From: Crocinitomicaceae bacterium
GTDB lineage: Bacteria > Bacteroidota > Bacteroidia > Flavobacteriales_D > Crocinitomicaceae
Direction of reading: 5' to 3'
DNA length: 12,372 nt
NCBI GenBank assembly: GCA_002696025.1
Contig: NZQU01000107.1
Location: 1 to 12,372, forward strand
Part shown: in pieces, positions 6,944-12,372 of the stretch
How positions within the stretch are numbered: the stretch's first letter is position 1
Layout of the letters: each line of letters opens with the position of its first letter
Translations under genes and position numbers: made by a program
Notes under the pieces: generated by a model
What the model was told of the DNA's origin: nothing
The model's input: the letters and a program-made list of their open reading frames with translations, nothing else
Database searches by the model: none

Positions 6944-8136
6944 TTGTAAAGTTGTTCAATATATGTAACGATATTATTTGCGGTTTCGTCTTTTGACAAT
7001 AATTCAAACCCTAATTTATTTGAACTTTTATCTAAAATAGTCACTTTATTTGTATCAAAACCAAATCCAGCTCCTTTATCTGATAAAGAATTCAATACAA
7101 TTGCATCTAAATTCTTCTTATTTAATTTTTTTATCGCATTTTTCTCTTCATCATTTGTTTCCAGAGCAAATCCAATTAATTTTTGGGTTGATATTTTATT
7201 TTGACCTGCCCAATATAAAATATCTGGATTTTTAACTAAATCAATTTGAAGTTCATCTTCATTCTTTTTAATCTTTGAATCAGAAATGTTTTTTGGTGAG
7301 TAATCTGCAACTGCTGCGGCAAAAACACCTATTTCACTTTGATTCCAATTTTGCTGAACCAATTCAAACATTTCTTTGGCTGAAGTTACTTGATGAAGCT
7401 CAATTAAAGAGTTTTTAATATGAAGATTAGTAGGGCCTGAAATCAATGTTACATTTGCTCCTTTTTCTGCAAATGCATTTGCTAAAGCATACCCCATTTT
7501 ACCAGATGAATGATTGCCAATAAAACGAACAGGATCAATTGATTCATATGTAGGTCCAGCTGTAATGAGAATTTTCTTGTCTTTTAAAAGGGTATTTGGC
7601 AATAAACAATCTTGAATGATATTATAAATTTCTTCTGGCTCTGGCATTCTTCCTTGACCACTTAAACCGCTTGCCAAATCTCCTGTAGCAGCAGGAATTA
7701 CCTTAACACCGTCAGATTCAATTTGATTTATATTTCTTTTTACCGAATCGTGAGTATACATGTCTAAATCCATTGCTGGAAAAACAATACACTTTTTTCT
7801 TAATGAAAAATAAGAGGCTAATAAAACATTATCACAAGTTCCTGAAGACATCTTACTTAATGTATTGGCAGTTAATGGTGCAATAACAAATAAATCAGCC
7901 CAAATACCCAAATCAACATGATTGTTCCAAGTTCCATCATCATGATCCCAAAAAGCATCATAAACAATATTTTCTGATAATGTAGAAAGCACTTCTTTAG
8001 TCACAAATTCTTTTGCAGAATTTGTCATAACGCATTTTACTTCTGCGCCTGATTTTTTTAGTAATCGAACAAGTAATGGGATTTTATATGCTGCAATACC
8101 ACCAGAAATTCCAATTAGTATGCGTTTACCATGCAT
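6940..8136 (-). CDS. coaBC: Bifunctional phosphopantothenoylcysteine decarboxylase / phosphopantothenate-cysteine ligase
   Basis: CoaBC carries out two consecutive steps of coenzyme A synthesis: joining 4'-phosphopantothenate to cysteine (CoaB, C-terminal half) and FMN-dependent decarboxylation of the product (CoaC, N-terminal half). The 398-residue length is normal. CoaC spans about 1-180: GISGGIAAYK (9-18), catalytic H73 in NNHVDLG, IAPLTANT (85-92) and the substrate clamp GLSGQGRMPEP (157-167). CoaB starts near 188 with ILITAGPTYE (189-198), then GNHSSGKMG (207-215), AAAVADYSPK (273-282) and VKNPDIL (301-307). Two CoaC positions differ from the E. coli enzyme: PAMD (120-123) instead of PAMN, and ASG (155-157) where E. 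coli has ACG. I believe both are usual in Bacteroidota. The ATG shares a base with the omega-gene stop (TAATG). Confidence 0.96.
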   Translation of the reverse strand: MHGKRILIGISGGIAAYKIPLLVRLLKKSGAEVKCVMTNSAKEFVTKEVLSTLSENIVYDAFWDHDDGTWNNHVDLGIWADLFVIAPLTANTLSKMSSGTCDNVLLASYFSLRKKCIVFPAMDLDMYTHDSVKRNINQIESDGVKVIPAATGDLASGLSGQGRMPEPEEIYNIIQDCLLPNTLLKDKKILITAGPTYESIDPVRFIGNHSSGKMGYALANAFAEKGANVTLISGPTNLHIKNSLIELHQVTSAKEMFELVQQNWNQSEIGVFAAAVADYSPKNISDSKIKKNEDELQIDLVKNPDILYWAGQNKISTQKLIGFALETNDEEKNAIKKLNKKNLDAIVLNSLSDKGAGFGFDTNKVTILDKSSNKLGFELLSKDETANNIVTYIEQLYK

Positions 8137-8459
8137 TAAGCTTCGTCCTCTGGATTTCTGATAAATAATTTATCATCAAGTAATTCTTGTGTAGCTATAG
8201 AAGGTGGTTTTGCCATTTTTTCATAATGACGTGACAATTCAATTTGTTCACGATTTTCAAAAACCTCTTCTAAGTTATCAGTAGCGACATTGAATTCCTG
8301 AAGTTTTGAAGTTAATTCTTCTTTTAACGTGCTATTAATTTGATTCGCTCTTTTTGAAATAGCCACAATAGATTGATAAATATTACCAGTTTTTTCTTCT
8401 AGGTTTACAATATCTCTTGTTATTGTAGTTCGTTCAGCTTTTAAATTCTTAAAGTTCAT
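8136..8459 (-). CDS. rpoZ: RNA polymerase omega/Rpb6-type subunit
   Basis: This 107-residue cytosolic protein matches the Bacteroidota form of the omega subunit, the bacterial counterpart of eukaryotic Rpb6, which helps the beta-prime subunit fold and join the core enzyme. The core motif is TGNIYQSIVAISKRANQI (24-41), with the asparagine-tyrosine pair and the KRA of the omega helix. A second conserved stretch, IATQELLDDKL, lies at 88-98. A charged helical segment (about 42-75) separates them, and the tail is acidic. No signal peptide is present. The start codon shares a base with the bamD stop and its own stop shares a base with the coaBC start, both as TAATG, indicating coupled translation. 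The gene order bamD-omega-coaBC supports the call, because the omega subunit is weakly conserved in sequence. Confidence 0.85.
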   Translation of the reverse strand: MNFKNLKAERTTITRDIVNLEEKTGNIYQSIVAISKRANQINSTLKEELTSKLQEFNVATDNLEEVFENREQIELSRHYEKMAKPPSIATQELLDDKLFIRNPEDEA

Positions 8460-9268
8460 TATTTCTTTTGAATTGTAGTTATCAATTGAAGTTCTTTAAT
8501 CATTTCTTTTTCTTTACTTTTAAGTTCATTTAAAAACTTAGAATCCGGATAAAGAATTGCAAATTTACGATATCTTTCGATAGTATCCGAAATTCTTGCC
8601 TTTTTTTTCCTATTGGTACTATTTTTAGAGAGAAGAAATGAATTATTAATCAATATATACCAAGTGTTTTCTTTAAATATTGAATTTGGGTATTTTTCTA
8701 AAAATGACAATGAAGAAGTAACAGCTGCTCGATATTTTTCAGTTTTAGAATACAATTTAACGGTTTCAAAATCTTTAAACTCTAATTTAAATCTTAATCG
8801 GTCAATTAAATTATTACATGAATCAATAAGAGAAGAATTGGGATATCTATTAACAAATTGTTGAATGTTGTTAATTGCATATAGAGTCTCTTCTTGATCC
8901 AAAGTATATTTAGGTGAATTTTTAACACTGCACATGGCTAACATAAAAAGACAGTCTTCATTTTTAACACTGTAAGGGAAACGCTGCATAAAAGCATTAA
9001 AATAATATCCAGCCATATAATAATCTTGATCTTGATAATAGCATTTTGCCAATCTATAATATGCAACCTCACCCATATCTGATTTTGGTGAATACTGATA
9101 AACTTGCTCATAAAGTGAAACCGCTTTGGGAAAGCTTTCGGCATCATATAAATCGTTGGCCATAACAAACTTTTTTTGAAAATCATCTGATTTCAAAACT
9201 TTATTGTAGTCTGAACATGAAAAGAACAGAAAAGATGATAGAAATAAAGAAATAAAAATTTTATTCAT
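8459..9268 (-). CDS. bamD: Outer-membrane protein assembly lipoprotein BamD
   Basis: BamD is the essential TPR lipoprotein of the BAM complex, which folds and inserts beta-barrel proteins into the outer membrane. The 269-residue protein begins with a short lysine n-region and a hydrophobic stretch ending in FLFFSC, giving lipid attachment at C18; the lipobox is loose, as is common in Bacteroidota. Next come SDYNKVLKSDD (19-29) and TPR-like helical repeats, such as FPKAVSLYEQVYQYSP (46-61) and YYMAGYYFNAFMQRFP (83-98). The stretch SPKYTLDQEETLYAINNIQQF (118-138) is a hallmark of Bacteroidota BamD, followed by repeated YPNS turns at 142 and 193. The start follows the M23 peptidase gene by nine bases and the stop shares a base with the omega-subunit ATG. 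It is probably expressed with the periplasmic chaperone genes upstream. Confidence 0.93.
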   Translation of the reverse strand: MNKIFISLFLSSFLFFSCSDYNKVLKSDDFQKKFVMANDLYDAESFPKAVSLYEQVYQYSPKSDMGEVAYYRLAKCYYQDQDYYMAGYYFNAFMQRFPYSVKNEDCLFMLAMCSVKNSPKYTLDQEETLYAINNIQQFVNRYPNSSLIDSCNNLIDRLRFKLEFKDFETVKLYSKTEKYRAAVTSSLSFLEKYPNSIFKENTWYILINNSFLLSKNSTNRKKKARISDTIERYRKFAILYPDSKFLNELKSKEKEMIKELQLITTIQKK

Positions 9269-9277
9269 AATGTATGA

Positions 9278-10306
9278 TTATCTTACCCTAAGACTCCTGC
9301 CTATGTTAAGAATTGTTGTTGGTTTGATTCTATTGAGTTTACAGATTTTAGATACAGATGTATGATGACGAGCTGCTATGCCTGTTAAAGTATCTCCACT
9401 TCTAATTTTATGATATTTCTTTTTACTTCTGGCAACTGGTTTTTTTGTAGTATTTGATTTTGAAGTTGGTTTTGATGTAGATTTTGGCTTTGAATTGAAA
9501 AAAGATTTATGAATAAATAAATTATCTGTTTTTATTTTTTTCTTTTTAACATCAATAATTAATTCAGGATTAAAAGGGACATCAAAAAATCTAATTTCAA
9601 AATGAAGATGTGAGCCATAAGAATGCCCAGTATTTCCTCCTAATCCAATTGGCTCACCAGCAATAACCTCTTGATTCGGAAAAACAAGTAACTTGCTTAA
9701 ATGTGCATAAAATGTTTCCAGACCATTATAGTGTCTGACAATTACTAAATTTCCAAAACCACCATCATTATATTTTGAATAACGTACTTTTCCAGACCAG
9801 CAAGTTTTTACAGTATCACCAGTATCTAAGTCAAGGTCAACACCATTGTGATTTCTGCCATTTCTAGGGCCATATGGAGAAGTTCTAATACCAGGAACTG
9901 GCATCACAAAATCACCATGGCCATCATTTTGAAGACAAAGCCAAAGAGTATCTTTTAACAAATGAGGATCAGAATATTTATTAGATGGATAAAGCTGACT
10001 ATTACTCCATGGCTGTGAGAATTTGCCATTCCCCATTTCTTTAATTTGATCATAAATCTCTTGGTTCATTACACCATCAAAATTTTTATCCTTAAGATAA
10101 ACCCATGATAAATTAGAATAAAGCAAAACTTTTCCATTATTAGATTCAAGTGTATCAATCACTCTTTTTTGAGAATACACAAAATGACAGCCTAAAGCAA
10201 TAATTAATAATAAAAATTTAGATATAAAATTTTGCAAAATATACACTCTTATAAAATTTTGTACGAAATTAAGTAATTTAATTATAAGGCTTAACTGATA
10301 AAACAC
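9278..10306 (-). CDS. Secreted M23 family peptidase with C-terminal LysM domain
   Basis: This exported peptidoglycan endopeptidase has up to 342 residues. An N-terminal hydrophobic segment (about 31-45, ending FVYSQ) is the signal peptide. A Bacteroidota-type region follows (about 48-138), then the M23/LytM zinc peptidase domain (about 139-255) with every metal and catalytic residue present: H153 and D157 in NHNGVD, H202 in YAHLS, and H233/H235 in HLHFEIR. A Lys/Ser/Thr-rich linker (about 272-297) leads to a LysM domain (298-342: IRSGDTLTGIA, KLNRI, LNIGRSLRVR) that binds peptidoglycan glycan chains. It is likely an active cell-wall hydrolase. The start is uncertain: the only ATG (10306) overlaps the upstream gene by 29 bases, while GTG at 10246 or TTG at 10237 would give compact signal peptides just after that gene's stop. 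The mature protein is the same in each case. Confidence 0.92.
   Translation of the reverse strand: MFYQLSLIIKLLNFVQNFIRVYILQNFISKFLLLIIALGCHFVYSQKRVIDTLESNNGKVLLYSNLSWVYLKDKNFDGVMNQEIYDQIKEMGNGKFSQPWSNSQLYPSNKYSDPHLLKDTLWLCLQNDGHGDFVMPVPGIRTSPYGPRNGRNHNGVDLDLDTGDTVKTCWSGKVRYSKYNDGGFGNLVIVRHYNGLETFYAHLSKLLVFPNQEVIAGEPIGLGGNTGHSYGSHLHFEIRFFDVPFNPELIIDVKKKKIKTDNLFIHKSFFNSKPKSTSKPTSKSNTTKKPVARSKKKYHKIRSGDTLTGIAARHHTSVSKICKLNRIKPTTILNIGRSLRVR
10223..10261. repeat. 12-bp direct repeat pair at the start of the M23 peptidase gene
   Basis: The 12-mer TATAAAATTTTG occurs exactly at 10223-10234 and again at 10250-10261, 27 bp apart start to start. The copies flank the alternative GTG and TTG start codons of the M23 peptidase gene and lie partly in its 5' coding sequence, where they encode a repeated QNFI. 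Each contains the palindromic core AAAATTTT. They could be a protein-binding site or simply a product of the local A/T richness. Confidence 0.4.
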
Positions 10307-11129
10307 TAATCTTATAAAAAATTGATTCTGATTTTTTAACTCCTTTAAAGTATGCTTTTTTTCCTTTTGCTTTTATTGATGGAATTAAAACAAAAAGCTG
10401 CTGACCAGATCTCACATTTTTTAAAGCATTATTTAAACTTTTAGATATATCTGGATCATTAAAATTGAATGACAATGGCTTTTTATTCTTCATGGTATTG
10501 ATATAACTGCTATTTGAAGGTGTAGTAGCCAAAATATGAGCTGTTATTTTTTTGCCTTCATTGAAAGGCAAAGAATTTTTATCGTCTGGCCTAACAATAT
10601 TCCATGTTTTAAAGTCATCTTCAATAATGTTAGGCTTAAGCCTTGAAAGCACTCTTATAGCCAATAGATTAGAAGCATTTTTTGGAATCAACTTTCCAAA
10701 GCCTTTTTTACCATATGCAAGGTCTGGAGGAATAATTACTTTTGCTTCATCTCCAATATGCATTTTTTCAAGAGCCAAATCCCACCCCTTTGTCTGCATA
10801 TTATATCCAACCATAAAAGGGACTTGCTTTGCCTTAACAGATCGATTCGAATGAATTAATGTACCATCTTCAAGAGTTAATAAATAATCAATTAATACAA
10901 CATCACCTGATTTCAATCTATCTTTTTTATCTCCTTTAGATACCCAAAGCAAATCAATTCCATCTTCAGATTTCAAAGAATCAACGATAACTTTTTCTTT
11001 CTTTTTTTCAAGTTTTTTATTTAAATCTTGTTTTGGCAAAATAGGTTCAGTAGATGCCACTTTTTCATCAACAGCATTCCCACATGAATTCAAAAACAAT
11101 AAAACAAAAACAAAAGCTCTAATTCTCAT
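10278..11129 (-). CDS. FKBP-type peptidyl-prolyl isomerase lipoprotein, probably with two FKBP domains
   Basis: This 283-residue lipoprotein has a signal ending in LFLNSC, with lipidation at C16, and a charged lysine-rich spacer (about 21-55). The FKBP domain at about 74-163 is well formed: GDVVLIDYLLTLEDGTL (75-91), PFMVG (104-108), GW at 115-116, MHIGDEAKVIIP (123-134) and LAYG (137-140). The key pocket aromatics (Y82, F105, W116, Y139) are present, so it should catalyse proline isomerisation or act as a folding helper in the periplasm. Residues about 192-280 repeat the FKBP pattern (KITAHILATTP, LKNVRSGQQLFVLIP, FYKISVLSV) without the GW or AYG residues and look like a second, degenerate domain. 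It starts directly after the GldI-like gene stop, with no bases between. It overlaps or precedes the M23 peptidase gene by a short distance. Confidence 0.88.
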   Translation of the reverse strand: MRIRAFVFVLLFLNSCGNAVDEKVASTEPILPKQDLNKKLEKKKEKVIVDSLKSEDGIDLLWVSKGDKKDRLKSGDVVLIDYLLTLEDGTLIHSNRSVKAKQVPFMVGYNMQTKGWDLALEKMHIGDEAKVIIPPDLAYGKKGFGKLIPKNASNLLAIRVLSRLKPNIIEDDFKTWNIVRPDDKNSLPFNEGKKITAHILATTPSNSSYINTMKNKKPLSFNFNDPDISKSLNNALKNVRSGQQLFVLIPSIKAKGKKAYFKGVKKSESIFYKISVLSVKPYN

Positions 11130-11657
11130 TTAAAAAGGTTTAATTACATCATGAAGGTAAATATCAACAAACAAAACAGCCATTGGAGGTATTTTTTTAA
11201 AATCACCAAGAAGACCATGAGCCAAGTGGCTAGGAAGAATTAATTTTGACCTATCGCCCACTTTCATTAATTTAATTACTTCCTGAATACCTGTTTCTAT
11301 ATGACTTCTATCTATTAAAAACTGGTCTAATTCAGCGCTATCTGTTTGATAACAAACAGTTCCATCCAATAATGAAACAGTCATTTGAACATCTGCAGAA
11401 TCACCCGGCAAAGGCTTTAATCCATCTCCATTTTCATAAATCATATATCTAAGGCCTGTTCCAGTAGAATCCATTTTTAAATCTTGTCTACCCTCTAGAA
11501 ATATTTTAATCTGAAGATCTTCTTCTTTCAGTCTTGCTTTGTTAAAACTTAAGGATTTCTTTTTATTCCACTTTTCAAGATCTACATATTCCTCTGTATC
11601 TTGATTACTGCAAGAAAAAAGAATTAATGAAAAAATAAAACAAACTAAAAAATGCAT
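11130..11657 (-). CDS. gldI: GldI-like FKBP-type peptidyl-prolyl isomerase lipoprotein
   Basis: This 175-residue lipoprotein has a hydrophobic signal ending in LILFSC, with lipidation at C16, a charged spacer, and one FKBP domain at about 83-172 (PGDSADVQMTVSLLDGTV, IKLMKVGDRSKLILPSHLAHG, IPPMAVLFVDIYLHDV). Its size, lipobox and position between an nrnA-type phosphoesterase and a larger FKBP lipoprotein match, as I recall, GldI of flavobacteria, a lipoprotein needed for gliding and type IX secretion. GldI probably helps fold or stabilise envelope proteins. Two pocket positions differ from FKBP12: I124 where the pocket-floor tryptophan (W59) is expected, and H147 where Y82 is expected, so catalysis may be weak or lost. 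The start lies two bases after the nrnA stop. The general FKBP call is firm; GldI orthology is a good but unproven inference. Confidence 0.82.
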   Translation of the reverse strand: MHFLVCFIFSLILFSCSNQDTEEYVDLEKWNKKKSLSFNKARLKEEDLQIKIFLEGRQDLKMDSTGTGLRYMIYENGDGLKPLPGDSADVQMTVSLLDGTVCYQTDSAELDQFLIDRSHIETGIQEVIKLMKVGDRSKLILPSHLAHGLLGDFKKIPPMAVLFVDIYLHDVIKPF

Positions 11658-11659
11658 AT

Positions 11660-12372
11660 TTAAAATAATTCTGGGATTAAACTTTTAAGTTTATTTATGG
11701 TGTCATCTATACTTAATTCACTCATGCCACCAGCCGCATATTTATGACCACCTCCACTAAAGTATTTATTAGCAAATTCATTGACATAATATTGTTCTTT
11801 AGATCTAAATGACATCTTGATACCCCCTCCTTTTTCAATTAAAATGACACCAATTTTAACTCCTTCAACAGAAAGAATCACATTGACCAATCCTTCTGTA
11901 TCCCCTTTTTGAAAATTATAACGTTCTAGCTCCTCTTTGGTTAAAGAAATAATACCAAGGGGGTAATGATCAAGAATTTCCATTTTATTACAAACAGCAA
12001 AAGACCTTAGTTTTAACCTATCAATTGAATTTGTATCATAAATATTGCTGTGAACCATAGAATGATCTATACCCGATTTTAAAAGTAATGAGACAATATC
12101 ATGAGTTCTTGATGAAACAGAGGGATAACGAAATGATCCCGTGTCTGTAATCATACCGGCGTATAAAGGCTCACTAATCAAATGGTCAATCAATGATGCA
12201 TCACCAATCGAATCAATTAGTTCACAAATCAATTCAGAAGTAGAACTTCTGCTAACATCAGAAATACTAACAACAGCATTAATCGATGGATTAGGATGAT
12301 GGTCAATCAATATTTTATTTGCTGTTGAGTCATCTAACAGCTTTTCCATATCAGAGCACAAACGATATGATG
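11660..12372 (-). CDS. nrnA: DHH-family phosphoesterase, NrnA-like oligoribonuclease / pAp phosphatase (partial, N-terminus beyond the right edge)
   Basis: The frame is open to the right edge, so the gene starts outside the window; the TTG at 12361 and the internal ATG five residues later are not credible starts because the sequence before DHH is already of family type. About 237 C-terminal residues are visible, with roughly 100 missing by comparison with the usual length of about 330-340. Present are DHHP (12293-12304), the DTGSFRYPS motif (DTG at 12137-12145) and the C-terminal DHHA1 motif GGGHKYAAGG (11726-11755), with a basic RSK before it. NrnA enzymes degrade 2-5-nucleotide RNAs and convert 3'-phosphoadenosine 5'-phosphate to AMP using manganese. 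The missing N-terminus should hold the first two aspartate motifs. It is the first visible gene of the long minus-strand operon and ends two bases before the GldI-like gene. Confidence 0.9.
   Translation of the reverse strand, partial: SYRLCSDMEKLLDDSTANKILIDHHPNPSINAVVSISDVSRSSTSELICELIDSIGDASLIDHLISEPLYAGMITDTGSFRYPSVSSRTHDIVSLLLKSGIDHSMVHSNIYDTNSIDRLKLRSFAVCNKMEILDHYPLGIISLTKEELERYNFQKGDTEGLVNVILSVEGVKIGVILIEKGGGIKMSFRSKEQYYVNEFANKYFSGGGHKYAAGGMSELSIDDTINKLKSLIPELF

Noticed and set aside
8613..9186. Open frames of 82-83 codons on both strands inside bamD
   Set aside because: Both are out-of-frame or antisense shadows of the conserved BamD sequence.
10552..10854. 100-codon plus-strand open frame inside the larger FKBP gene
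   Set aside because: It is antisense to the intact FKBP domain, has no promoter box and no family resemblance.
12293..12361. Start of the DHH phosphoesterase at TTG 12361 or at the internal ATG
   Set aside because: The open frame continues to the window edge and the family needs about 100 more N-terminal residues, so the gene is cut by the edge.
1..12372. Defence system, mobile element, CRISPR array, tRNA or rRNA
   Set aside because: No transposase, integrase, spaced repeats or RNA-gene signature was seen, and every gap between genes is about 61 bp or less.

Overview
The window is AT-rich and carries families that are close to diagnostic for Bacteroidota, most likely Flavobacteriales: a DUF5606 protein, a GSCFA protein, a DUF4835/PorD-type protein, a GldI-like FKBP lipoprotein and a BamD of the Bacteroidota type. 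Start sites lack Shine-Dalgarno sequences and are preceded by A/T-rich stretches. Three short intergenic stretches carry a TAnnTTTG box, the -7 element of the Bacteroidota primary sigma factor. Assignment below order level is not possible from what I can see.

Left part (1-1016, minus strand): the 5' end of a DUF5606 gene runs off the left edge, and upstream of it lies a PAP2-type membrane phosphatase. Each gene has its own TAnnTTTG box. A 61-bp divergent promoter region (1017-1077) separates them from the plus-strand pair hemE (uroporphyrinogen decarboxylase) and a secreted OmpA-family protein with an N-terminal jellyroll-like domain. That pair ends at a strong hairpin (3412-3440), which lies between convergent genes and probably serves both strands.

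Right part (3439-12372, minus strand): ten genes lie head to tail with gaps of at most about 40 bp, and several share bases between stop and start codons. In transcription order they are nrnA (5' end beyond the right edge), a GldI-like FKBP lipoprotein, a larger FKBP lipoprotein with a probable second degenerate FKBP domain, an M23 peptidase with C-terminal LysM, bamD, the omega-type RNA polymerase subunit, coaBC, porD (DUF4835), recN and a GSCFA protein. No internal promoter or terminator is evident, so this looks like one long operon whose promoter is outside the window.

The shared theme of that operon is building the envelope: two periplasmic prolyl-isomerase/chaperone lipoproteins, a peptidoglycan hydrolase, the outer-membrane barrel assembly lipoprotein BamD, and PorD and GldI, both linked to type IX secretion and gliding. 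These are mixed with housekeeping genes for CoA synthesis, RNA polymerase, DNA repair and nanoRNA turnover. The bamD-rpoZ-coaBC-porD-recN order is, as I recall, common in Bacteroidota. I see no mobile element, CRISPR array, RNA gene or defence system, and no intergenic stretch over about 61 bp. The points most worth a second look are the degenerate FKBP active sites, the near-leaderless divergent promoter, the CoaC active-site substitutions and the physical link between the BAM and type IX secretion genes.
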